A stretch of DNA of 8,714 nt from an uncultured bacterium (GTDB taxonomy: Bacteria; Bacteroidota; Bacteroidia; Bacteroidales; CAIWKO01), in assembly GCA_903916135.1 (NCBI GenBank), contig CAIWVT010000177.1, positions 1 to 8,714 on the forward strand, read 5' to 3'. Under the pieces are notes generated by a model. It was not told the DNA's origin. It saw only the letters and a list, made by a program, of their open reading frames with translations, and searched no databases. Below are positions 1 to 5,501 of the stretch, piece after piece. The position numbers and the translations under genes are program-made. Every line of letters starts with the position of its first letter. Position 1 is the first letter of the stretch.

Positions 1-65
1 ATGCTCAGTGTCGAAAATGTTTTATAATTTTACATTTTTATTTAATCTTCTAAAACTTATTTGAT

Positions 66-1124
66 ATGAAAAAATTTATACTCTTATTGATTTGTGGCAG
101 CTTTTGCCTGTTTACGGCACAAGCTCAACTTGTTGTTACTTCTCCAACAAGTTTAAACCAAATGGTAAACAATTTTATTTTGACAGGCGTCACGGCAAGC
201 AATGTCGCTTTCACGGGCGATAGTAATGCTGTGGGCACTTTTACCGGGGGCAATTCCACGACCTTGGGCATCAATGACGGAATTATCCTTACTACGGGCG
301 TCATCAATGGAGTTCCTGCCATTGGCGATCCAGCAGCGCAGTTTGCAAATTTTAATAATTCGCAACCTGGCGATGTTTTGCTCAACTCCATTACGACCTA
401 TCCCACCTACGATGCGGCTGTGCTCGAGTTCGATTTGGTTCCCGTGGGTAATGTGCTCGAATTTCAATATGTTTTTGCTTCCGAAGAATATCCTGAGTTT
501 GTGAATTCAAGCTTCAACGATATTTTTGGATTTTTCATCAATGGAATGTTTCCGAGTGGTGGCAATTATGTGAACAGCAACATCGCTATCATCCCTTCCA
601 CCATTTTACCTGTGTGCATCAACAATGTGAATGCAGGTGCCAACTCTTCTTATTTCGTTGACAATCTTGGTTTGAATGGCACCAGTATTGTTTATGACGG
701 ATACACCACCGTCTTGATTGCACAGGCTTTTGTTGTTCCTGCGTCCACCTATCATCTAAAGATGGCTATTGCCGATGTGGGCGACGGTGTATTTGATTCA
801 GGTATTTTCTTGAAAGCACAAAGTATGAAAAGCTATATGCTTACGGGTGTGAACGAAAATGCGACCTCCCAATTCAGTATAGCTCCCAATCCGGTGAACG
901 GTGATTCGAAATTGAACATCAATTTGACACATGAAGGCAATGTGAAAATTACGATTACCGACATTTCGGGCAAAGTGGTGTATGCTACGCAGAAAAGTTT
1001 CACCGCAGCAGGTCCCCAGCAAGTGACTCTTGGCGAATTCACTCAGAACAATAATGCCGGCATCTATATGATACGTATCGAAACTGACGATGTTTGCCAA
1101 ATTCAAAAACTTATAAAATACTAA
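66..1124 (+). CDS. Secreted choice-of-anchor L protein with T9SS type A sorting domain
   Basis: Predicted 352-aa exported protein, probably displayed on the cell surface or released by the type IX secretion system. Seen: a signal peptide at residues 1-20 (MKKFILLLICGSFCLFTAQA, cleavage before Q21). The choice-of-anchor L signature follows, with FQYVFASEEYPEFV at about 133-146 and the acidic stretch AIADVGDGVFDSGIFLKAQS at about 234-253. A C-terminal T9SS type A sorting domain spans about 270-352, with the NPV, DISGKVVY and AGIYMIRI landmarks and the terminal QKLIKY. From family knowledge, choice-of-anchor L domains occur in extracellular proteins, and the C-terminal domain is recognised by T9SS and removed or replaced by an anchor. 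The usual long repeat region between the two domains is absent, so this is a minimal member. Ligand and exact function are unknown. The start is chosen because the signal peptide begins there. Confidence 0.9.
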   Translation: MKKFILLLICGSFCLFTAQAQLVVTSPTSLNQMVNNFILTGVTASNVAFTGDSNAVGTFTGGNSTTLGINDGIILTTGVINGVPAIGDPAAQFANFNNSQPGDVLLNSITTYPTYDAAVLEFDLVPVGNVLEFQYVFASEEYPEFVNSSFNDIFGFFINGMFPSGGNYVNSNIAIIPSTILPVCINNVNAGANSSYFVDNLGLNGTSIVYDGYTTVLIAQAFVVPASTYHLKMAIADVGDGVFDSGIFLKAQSMKSYMLTGVNENATSQFSIAPNPVNGDSKLNINLTHEGNVKITITDISGKVVYATQKSFTAAGPQQVTLGEFTQNNNAGIYMIRIETDDVCQIQKLIKY

Positions 1125-1132
1125 TCGGCATA

Positions 1133-1176
1133 TAGCAGGGCGAAGTGGAGTCTCCAAAAGACTCCTGCCCATGCTA
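1133..1176. repeat. Long intergenic palindrome (REP-like hairpin)
   Basis: A 44-nt imperfect palindrome lies 9 bp after the stop of the anchor-L gene. TAGCA (1133-1137) pairs with TGCTA (1172-1176), GGGC (1138-1141) with GCCC (1167-1170), and GGAGTCT (1147-1153) with AGACTCC (1159-1165) around the loop CCAAA. There is a small asymmetric internal loop and one bulged A. No T-tract follows, so it is not a canonical intrinsic terminator. It may stabilise the upstream mRNA 3' end or be an interspersed palindromic repeat; the stem is certain, the role is not. Confidence 0.6.
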
Positions 1177-1196
1177 TGCACTTCACACAAACTTCT

Positions 1197-1715
1197 ATGA
1201 AAAACTTTCAGAAACTATTACGATTGACTTGCATCCTTGTTTTGATGGGTGTTGCGTTTATACCTACACGTGCATCGGCACAATTGATTATCGGAGGCGA
1301 AACCAGTGCCACTTTCATCAATGGGGTGAATATTGATTTGGCTCCCATCATCGGCTATAAAGTAATGGGATTTAGTGCTGGCGTTTCGCCTGTGGCAATG
1401 TACACTGCTTCGGGCACTATGAGCGGTGAATTTTCCTATGGCGGACGTGTCTTTGCCGAATATGACATTTGGAAAGGCATTTTGGTTCATGCCGAATTCG
1501 AAGCCTTGAACACGGGTTATTTGAACAACACTGGCATCCGCCTTCGCAATTGGACTATGGGCGCGCCGATAGGTGCGGGCTACGAATATGAAATCACCAA
1601 AGGCGTTTGGTTCAAAGGCATGGTGCTCTATGATGCTTTGCTCCAAATGGATCTCAATCAAAGTTCTCCTCGCGCCAATCCTACGGTGAGGGGAGGGATT
1701 ACGTATGTTTTTTAG
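1197..1715 (+). CDS. Small outer-membrane beta-barrel protein
   Basis: Predicted 172-aa exported protein, probably an eight-strand-size outer-membrane barrel. Seen: a signal peptide at residues 1-28 (MKNFQKLLRL start, hydrophobic core CILVLMGVAFIP, cleavage after ASA). It is followed by alternating hydrophobic/polar beta strands rich in Gly, Tyr and Trp (for example GYKVMGFSAGVSPVAMYTA, GEFSYGGRVFAEYDIW, WTMGAPIGAGYEYEI). The protein ends in GGITYVF; a terminal Phe is typical of proteins inserted by the BAM complex. An in-frame ATG at 1176 would add seven residues, but it overlaps the upstream palindrome and would place polar residues before the signal peptide, so 1197 is preferred. It may be co-transcribed with the anchor-L gene 72 bp upstream. 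No specific family or ligand is recognised. Confidence 0.75.
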   Translation: MKNFQKLLRLTCILVLMGVAFIPTRASAQLIIGGETSATFINGVNIDLAPIIGYKVMGFSAGVSPVAMYTASGTMSGEFSYGGRVFAEYDIWKGILVHAEFEALNTGYLNNTGIRLRNWTMGAPIGAGYEYEITKGVWFKGMVLYDALLQMDLNQSSPRANPTVRGGITYVF

Positions 1716-1780
1716 GTAGTTGCAACAATTTTAGGTGAGCATAGTCAAATGTTAAACTTTTGATGGGTGTGAAACCTTAG

Positions 1781-1800
1781 CCAAACTTGATTTGGTTTTT
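1781..1800 (+). terminator. Weak intrinsic terminator after the beta-barrel gene
   Basis: CCAAA (1781-1785) and TTTGG (1791-1795) form a 5-bp stem with loop CTTGA, directly followed by TTTTT (1796-1800). It lies about 65 bp after the beta-barrel stop and before the methyltransferase promoter, where a transcript end is expected. The stem is short and AT-rich, so it may be fortuitous. Confidence 0.4.
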
Positions 1801-1833
1801 ATATTATAGCCTAAGCTTTTCGTGGAATTTTAG

Positions 1834-1841
1834 TAATTTTG
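1834..1841 (+). promoter_or_regulatory. Bacteroidota -7 promoter element for the methyltransferase
   Basis: TAATTTTG matches the Bacteroidota -7 consensus TAnnTTTG and ends only 4 bp before the methyltransferase ATG at 1846. Transcription would then begin at or beside the start codon, giving a leaderless or near-leaderless mRNA. No clear -33 TTTG element is visible at the expected 19-21 bp upstream. Confidence 0.45.
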
Positions 1842-1845
1842 CAAA

Positions 1846-2967
1846 ATGGATACTATAAAAACAAAGCATGAAATAATTATTGGAGCTGCACAAAATATGC
1901 ATCAGATAGAAGATAAATCTATTGCATTAGTGGTTACCTCGCCTCCTTATCCGATGATAGAAATGTGGGATGATATCTTGGCAAAACAAAATCCTCAGAT
2001 TACGAATGCTTTTGCCAACAATGATGGTTCATTAGCATTTGAGTTCATGCATAAAGAACTGGATAAAATATGGAATGAAGTCGAAAGAGTTTTGATGCCG
2101 GGAGGTTTTGCATGTATTAATATTGGAGATGCAACACGAACAATAAATAACGAATTTGCTTTATACCCAAATCATTCACGAATAATTACAAAATTCCTTA
2201 ATTTAGGTTTTAATAATCTGCCAAATATCATTTGGAGAAAACAAACGAATGCTCCAAATAAATTTATGGGATCAGGTATGCTTCCATCAGGTGCTTATGT
2301 TACCTTAGAACATGAATGGATATTAATTTTTAGAAAAGGTGGAAAGCGAAAATTCAAAAGCGATGAAGAAAAATTAGATAGAAAAGAAAGTTCGTTTTTT
2401 TGGGAGGAAAGAAATATATGGTTTTCAGATTTATGGGACTTAAAAGGAACGAAACAAAAAATTGAAAACTCGGAAACGAGAAAGAGAAGTGCTGCCTATC
2501 CATTTGAATTGCCTTATCGCCTCATTAATATGTATTCTTTAAAAGGAGATACCATCTTAGATCCTTTTTTAGGAACAGGTACTACATCTATAGCTGCTAT
2601 TTCTTCCCAAAGAAATAGCATAGGTTATGATATTGATCCCAATTTTTTAGATATTATTCTTGATAATATTGAAACAACACCCATAAATTTTTATAACAAT
2701 TATATTCAAAACAGAATTGAGCAACACAGACAATTTTTATTAGAAAGAAATGCAGATTCAACGAAAGATGAAATAAAACATTTTAATAAAAATCTTAACA
2801 TGCAAGTTATGACCACTCAAGAAGTAGAAATAAAATTATCTTTTGTAAGCGAATTAATTAGAGAAGATGAAAAAATCATGGCAAGTTATGATAATATAAA
2901 GCCGGAAAATTATACAATACCTACTAATAAAAAGTCAAAGACAGGGCAAACAACGCTAACCTTATGA
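1846..2967 (+). CDS. Type II DNA methyltransferase, beta class, TSPPY motif (probable N4-cytosine)
   Basis: A 373-aa S-adenosylmethionine-dependent DNA methyltransferase, the protective half of a type II restriction-modification system. Seen: catalytic motif IV TSPPY at residues 31-35 near the N-terminus, a motif X-like region (RKRSAAYPFELPYRLI, about 213-228), then motif I DPFLGTGTT at 239-247 and motif II SIGYDIDPNF at about 258-267. The order IV ... X-I is that of beta-class enzymes, and TSPPY or SPPY is typical of N4-methylcytosine enzymes, although some N6-adenine enzymes share it. The central part (about 40-210) would hold target recognition. The gene is AT-rich compared with the envelope genes upstream, which suggests horizontal acquisition. 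It converges on the endonuclease operon with a gap of 2 bp between stop codons. The partner looks like the CTAG enzyme MjaI, so CTAG is the inferred but unproven target. Confidence 0.9.
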   Translation: MDTIKTKHEIIIGAAQNMHQIEDKSIALVVTSPPYPMIEMWDDILAKQNPQITNAFANNDGSLAFEFMHKELDKIWNEVERVLMPGGFACINIGDATRTINNEFALYPNHSRIITKFLNLGFNNLPNIIWRKQTNAPNKFMGSGMLPSGAYVTLEHEWILIFRKGGKRKFKSDEEKLDRKESSFFWEERNIWFSDLWDLKGTKQKIENSETRKRSAAYPFELPYRLINMYSLKGDTILDPFLGTGTTSIAAISSQRNSIGYDIDPNFLDIILDNIETTPINFYNNYIQNRIEQHRQFLLERNADSTKDEIKHFNKNLNMQVMTTQEVEIKLSFVSELIREDEKIMASYDNIKPENYTIPTNKKSKTGQTTLTL

Positions 2968-2969
2968 GT

Positions 2970-3581
2970 TTATAATTTAGTAATTTCAATTATGATTTCT
3001 TCTATATTCACAAATTTTTCGCTTTCATCATAATATAAATAAAAAACAGGCTTTCCCCATTTCTGATTTGCATACGTATTAAATGTAATTACTTCCCTCC
3101 GCATTTTTTTAAAGGTTAATGGTTTAACCTGAACGCCTCCAACTTCAATTTCACCTTTTTTTAGTACAATATCAATTCTAAGTTCCTCATCCAAATAGCC
3201 TTCTGCTTCTTCAATTTTATACGGAATCAAAACTTTTTCTAATTCCTGTATAGCTTTTTTTTCAATAAAACCACCTTTCAAAGATTGCACAACAAACAAG
3301 TCATACTCCCATTGAATGCACTCTTGTAAACTATATCTATACTTGCCCCAATATGTAATTTGCGAATTATAAAGGTTCTTGCCAAAAGATTCTACACTGC
3401 CTTGACTCATAACACCACATTCACATTTATTTTCTGAATGCCATTTAATCAATTCAACAAGTTCTTCTTTGCTTTTTGGATTGTGTGCTCTAATAAGTTT
3501 AATCACAGGAACACTTTTGAATGGTGCAGATATGCCCATTTTACCATTTAATTCATTTAAAGGACCACCGGTGTATGCCAT
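2970..3581 (-). CDS. Putative PD-(D/E)xK nuclease-like protein in R-M operon
   Basis: A 203-aa protein that I cannot assign firmly to a named family. Seen: a possible helical glutamate (GGFIEKKAIQELEKVL, E107), then RIDIVL with D137, then VQVKPLTFKKM with Q151 and K153, which fits a PD-(D/E)xK core having Q in place of the second acid. The neighbouring endonuclease ends with the comparable VSIKPITYKTKM, so the two may share a fold. Residues 1-75 carry a short Cys pair (C53, C55 in NKCECG) and a Gly/Ser-rich stretch. The gene starts 18 bp after the upstream endonuclease gene ends, without room for its own promoter, so the two are probably co-transcribed. It may be a second subunit of a heteromeric endonuclease, an accessory nuclease, or a second endonuclease with its own specificity. 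Confidence 0.6.
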   Translation of the reverse strand: MAYTGGPLNELNGKMGISAPFKSVPVIKLIRAHNPKSKEELVELIKWHSENKCECGVMSQGSVESFGKNLYNSQITYWGKYRYSLQECIQWEYDLFVVQSLKGGFIEKKAIQELEKVLIPYKIEEAEGYLDEELRIDIVLKKGEIEVGGVQVKPLTFKKMRREVITFNTYANQKWGKPVFYLYYDESEKFVNIEEIIIEITKL

Positions 3582-3599
3582 GCTTTTTATTTTACTATT

Positions 3600-4181
3600 C
3601 TAAAAAGTAAACTCAACAACAATCTCACTTTTCTTTTTCTCATAAAAAATTATCGGAACTTCAATATTTTCATTTAGCCCCATTTTTGTTTTATACGTAA
3701 TGGGCTTAATACTTACAGCCAAATCTCCAATATATCCATCTATTCCTTTACTTTCTTCATCTGGTTTCGCCAAACGGTATGTTTTTTTATAATGCAGCGC
3801 AATTTTTTTTAATATGGCTTCTTGAAACTTTAATCCTGAAAATGTTTTTACAACCACCAACTCTTCAATCCAATCTCGGACAGTTTCTTTATTAATTTTC
3901 AAAATTGCTTCCTGAAACAATGTTACCATCGCATAAACTTTTTCAGTTGCATTGTCTATTGCATCTGGATGCCCATCTAAATACCATGTGCGCCATTCCT
4001 CCATTGATGTACCTTCAAACTCCTGAATTAAATCGCTCATTTGTCCAACAATTTTTGCTCGTGTTCCTTGTGCATTTTGATTAGCTAAATTCATTAGTTG
4101 TGTTGCATATTTCGGATATGAATATGTTTCTCCGGCTAATAACTCTTGCGCTTCTGAATTTGATATTTTTAATTTCATCAT
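3600..4181 (-). CDS. MjaI-like type II restriction endonuclease
   Basis: A 193-aa protein that would cut unmodified DNA, partner of the convergent TSPPY methyltransferase. Recognition is from memory of the MjaI family (RE_MjaI, specificity CTAG): the N-terminal part with NLANQNAQGTRAKIVGQMSD at 31-50 and the C-terminal core GIDGYIGDLAVSIKPITYK at 146-164. The likely catalytic set is E121 (KFQEAILKK), D148 and K159 in S-I-K, a PD-(D/E)xK variant with Ser in place of the second acid. Its length of about 190 aa fits the family. The start can be either of two adjacent ATG codons (4181 or 4178). It is first in a minus-strand operon with the 203-aa nuclease-like gene. Family assignment is fairly confident; the CTAG specificity is inferred. 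Confidence 0.75.
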   Translation of the reverse strand: MMKLKISNSEAQELLAGETYSYPKYATQLMNLANQNAQGTRAKIVGQMSDLIQEFEGTSMEEWRTWYLDGHPDAIDNATEKVYAMVTLFQEAILKINKETVRDWIEELVVVKTFSGLKFQEAILKKIALHYKKTYRLAKPDEESKGIDGYIGDLAVSIKPITYKTKMGLNENIEVPIIFYEKKKSEIVVEFTF

Positions 4182-4212
4182 AAATATTTTAAAAGTTCAT
4201 GTAATGTTATTT

Positions 4213-4220
4213 CAAATGTA
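4213..4220 (-). promoter_or_regulatory. Proximal -7 element for the endonuclease operon
   Basis: On the minus strand the sequence reads TACATTTG, a full match to TAnnTTTG, ending 32 bp before the MjaI-like start codon. It would give a leader of about 20-30 nt. A CTAG site (4234-4237) lies 13 bp upstream of this element, inside the normal -33/-7 spacer. No clear -33 TTTG is visible. Confidence 0.4.
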
Positions 4221-4281
4221 TTTGGAATTTTTTCTAGATACTTCTATGCATTTTTTCTTTTTTACGCAGTAATATTATTTA

Positions 4282-4289
4282 CAAAGATA
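4282..4289 (-). promoter_or_regulatory. Distal -7 element for the endonuclease operon
   Basis: The minus strand reads TATCTTTG, another full match to TAnnTTTG, about 100 bp before the endonuclease start codon. If used, the leader would be roughly 90-100 nt and would include the CTAG site. No convincing -33 element accompanies it, so it competes with the proximal candidate. Confidence 0.35.
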
Positions 4290-4405
4290 AACATTTCTAA
4301 TAAATACCTATCATATATTTCTTTAATCCCATAAAAATAAAATCTGTTTCATTTGATAATACACATGAATCGGCTGAAATATACCAAGTGTAACCTTCAC
4401 TAATT

Positions 4406-4427
4406 CAATTTAGGTTGGAGTCTAATA
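4406..4427. repeat. Diverged copy of the 3' end of the helical-protein gene
   Basis: These 22 nt match 4488-4509 (inside the 3' end of the 4469-5005 gene, coding LNFNPNW) with three differences, all transitions, in the same orientation and 82 bp apart. It begins CAATTTAGGTTGG against CAATTTGGGTTGA. It may be a relic of an older 3' end or of a duplication that placed the AGGATAG element between the copies. Confidence 0.5.
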
Positions 4428-4462
4428 GGATAGAGGCGACGGAGGTAGAGGCTGCCGCCGAA
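4419..4462 (+). repeat. AGGATAG palindromic element, copy 1
   Basis: The first 30 nt align without gaps to 8596-8625 (23 of 30 identical, including 13 of 15 over the AGTCTAATAGGATAG part). The similarity continues weakly to 4462 with a one-base gap. The 3' part can fold: GGCGAC (4435-4440) pairs with GCCGCC (4454-4459), allowing one G-T pair. It lies just after the end of the minus-strand operon, so it may act at the mRNA 3' end, but no T-tract follows on either strand. Confidence 0.5.
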
Positions 4463-4468
4463 CGGGAA

Positions 4469-5005
4469 TTATATTATTTCATGTAACCAATTTGGGTTGA
4501 AGTTTAATACTTGTTTTTCGAAGGCAGTAAGTTTTTGTTGTTTTTTAAGTTTACGAATGATGGTGTATTTTTCTTCGTGTTTGATAATAAGATTTATGGC
4601 TTGTTTTATATGTTCCGATTCTTCTGCATAATATTGAACCAAGTTAGTATATTGGTTTTCGGCAGCCTTTTGGCTTGATGCTGTTAGCTGTTTGAGCATT
4701 TTGTTTAATTGAGTTTCTGTATGGCTTTGTGCCAGTTGGATGATGTGTTTATCAGCATTGCGTTTTAACTCTTCCAATTGTTCTGCATCAAATTTGATTA
4801 CACGGGCTTCTATGATTTGAGTTTCCCAAAGTTGCAAGAGTTCTAATTCGCCTCCCTGATTTGCTTTATACGCCATCTCCATTTGTTGCTGAACCATGTC
4901 TAAATTGTAGGCAAGTTTTTTATCGGGCAAGTTAGTCATTTGCTCAATGTAGTTTTCGGCATTGGCTTTGGTGTGGGCTATCTTTTTTTGCGCGTTTGTT
5001 TCCAT
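4469..5005 (-). CDS. Unrecognised all-helical protein, last gene of the type IIG operon
   Basis: A 178-aa soluble, highly charged, Gln/Lys/Glu-rich protein predicted to be almost entirely alpha-helical, with coiled-coil-like stretches across about 40-165 (for example MVQQQMEMAYKANQGGELEL, AEQLEELKRNADKHIIQLAQ, IIRKLKKQQKLTAFEKQV). It ends in VLNFNPNWLHEII, the only part rich in aromatic and beta-breaking residues. There is no signal peptide, membrane segment or catalytic motif that I can recognise, and no family is recognised. It is the third gene of the minus-strand operon after the type IIG enzyme and the GxxExxY gene. Without the GxxExxY cassette it would directly abut the type IIG stop codon, so an accessory role for the type IIG enzyme is possible but is inference only. 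Confidence 0.65.
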   Translation of the reverse strand: METNAQKKIAHTKANAENYIEQMTNLPDKKLAYNLDMVQQQMEMAYKANQGGELELLQLWETQIIEARVIKFDAEQLEELKRNADKHIIQLAQSHTETQLNKMLKQLTASSQKAAENQYTNLVQYYAEESEHIKQAINLIIKHEEKYTIIRKLKKQQKLTAFEKQVLNFNPNWLHEII

Positions 5006-5010
5006 ATTAT

Positions 5011-5043
5011 TGTCTGGACCGTTGATGGATGTGATTGAATGAT
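5011..5043 (+). repeat. Left inverted repeat of the GxxExxY cassette
   Basis: This repeat matches the minus strand of 5468-5500 at 28 of 33 positions and begins TGTCTGGACCGTTGATGG. It lies 5 bp upstream of the helical-protein start codon and so forms that gene's leader. Its GAT-periodic pattern continues inward to about 5058. Confidence 0.7.
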
Positions 5044-5061
5044 TTTTATGATATTGATGTG

Positions 5062-5472
5062 TTAGTGATTGGATTCGAGTTTATTTTGAATGGTTAGTCG
5101 TTTAAATTCCAGTTTAGTGTTGCCAAAATTAATGAGCAAACCTACTTCCATTTTGTAGGCTTCGAGATAATTTAAGGCTTGTGCGAGATGAACGTTTTCG
5201 AGATGTGTGATAGCTTTTAGTTCTACCATTATCTTTTGTTCTACAAAAAAATCTACTCGGCGCGTGCCAATATTAATTCCTTCGTAATAAATTGCCATCA
5301 CTTTTTCCCGTTCGACATATAAGCCGTGTTTGTTCATTTCAATTTCTAAAGCTCGCTGGTAAATAACTTCCTGAAAACCATTTCCTAATGTACTATGAAC
5401 CTTCATAGCACAACCAATGATTTTTGCAGTAATTTCAGAATATTTATACTCCTCTTTTATCATTTCTATCAT
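5062..5472 (-). CDS. GxxExxY family protein (PD-(D/E)xK_3 nuclease-like)
   Basis: A 136-aa protein of the GxxExxY family. Seen: the N-terminal helix with ITAKIIGCAMKVHSTLGNG, the name-giving motif G32-F-Q-E35-V-I-Y38, then RVDFFV with D74 and MVELKA with E84 and K86, forming a PD-(D/E)xK core. The family-typical LAQALNYLEAYK (96-107) and VGLLINFG (110-117) follow. Length is normal for the family. From family knowledge these are predicted small nucleases of unproven biological role, common in Bacteroidota. The start is the ATG at 5472, 21 bp after the type IIG stop, lying inside the cassette's right repeat and overlapping the stop of a ten-codon ORF (ATGA). It is probably translated by coupling within the operon, and may be a passenger of the cassette rather than part of the restriction system. 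Confidence 0.9.
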   Translation of the reverse strand: MIEMIKEEYKYSEITAKIIGCAMKVHSTLGNGFQEVIYQRALEIEMNKHGLYVEREKVMAIYYEGINIGTRRVDFFVEQKIMVELKAITHLENVHLAQALNYLEAYKMEVGLLINFGNTKLEFKRLTIQNKLESNH

Positions 5473-5488
5473 TTAATCATATCTATCA
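5455..5488 (-). repeat. 17-nt tandem duplication at the GxxExxY start
   Basis: Two adjacent 17-nt units (5472-5488 and 5455-5471) agree at 15 of 17 positions; on the minus strand they begin TGATAGATATGATTAAA and TGATAGAAATGATAAAA. They span the GxxExxY start codon. As 17 is not a multiple of three, loss of the second unit would fuse the upstream ten-codon ORF in frame to EEYKYSE of the GxxExxY protein. Confidence 0.6.
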
Positions 5489-5500
5489 GCGGTTCAGACA
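5468..5500 (-). repeat. Right inverted repeat of the GxxExxY cassette
   Basis: Read on the minus strand from 5500 it begins TGTCTGAACCGCTGATAG and matches the left repeat at 28 of 33 positions. Its TGTCTGA supplies the last Val codon and the TGA stop of the type IIG gene, and its inner end includes the start codon of the GxxExxY gene. Confidence 0.7.
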
Positions 5501-5501
5501 T
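5469..5501 (-). other. Ten-codon coupling mini-ORF between type IIG and GxxExxY genes
   Basis: An ORF coding MSEPLIDMIK starts at an ATG (5501) that overlaps the end of the type IIG gene in another frame (ATGTCTGA). It ends in a TGA overlapping the GxxExxY ATG (5472) as ATGA. Its last residues LIDMIK resemble the MIEMIK start of the GxxExxY protein because of the tandem 17-nt duplication. It could deliver terminating ribosomes to the downstream start. Translation is not proven. Confidence 0.4.

Larger units (their letters stand above)
4182..4468. other. Intergenic region between the two restriction loci
   Basis: This 287-bp stretch has no credible gene. Its left half (4182-4320) is very AT-rich and contains two -7 promoter matches facing the MjaI-like endonuclease, plus a CTAG tetranucleotide at 4234-4237. 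Its right half (4400-4468) is abruptly GC-richer and carries a diverged copy of the 3' end of the neighbouring gene and a palindromic AGGATAG element. Both operons (starting at 4181 and ending at 4469) run on the minus strand, so the region is both a transcript end and a promoter. Confidence 0.6.
5011..5500 (-). mobile_element. 490-bp inverted-repeat cassette carrying a GxxExxY gene
   Basis: The left end (plus strand from 5011) and the right end (minus strand from 5500) match over 33 nt with five differences, all transitions. Both begin TGTCTG and continue with GATT/TGAT motifs at roughly 8-9 nt spacing. The only gene inside is the GxxExxY protein, whose start codon lies within the right repeat. 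The cassette fits exactly between the end of the type IIG gene and the start of the helical-protein gene. No transposase and no clear target-site duplication is present, so it would be a non-autonomous or unconventional element. From memory, similar GTCTGA...GATT inverted repeats often surround GxxExxY genes in Bacteroidota; I could not verify this here. Confidence 0.6.

Noticed and set aside
1..65. Promoter for the choice-of-anchor L gene
   Set aside because: The leader is AT-rich, but no clear TAnnTTTG with a -33 element could be placed; the window may also start too close to the gene.
125..504. Other-frame ORFs inside the choice-of-anchor L gene
   Set aside because: The plus-strand gene has a signal peptide, a domain signature and a sorting domain in one intact frame; the others are shadows.
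1133..1176. Palindrome as an intrinsic terminator
   Set aside because: No T-tract follows the stem on the plus strand, and the next gene starts 20 bp later.
1176..1196. Upstream ATG at 1176 as the start of the beta-barrel gene
   Set aside because: It overlaps the palindrome and adds polar residues ahead of a normal signal peptide that begins at 1197.
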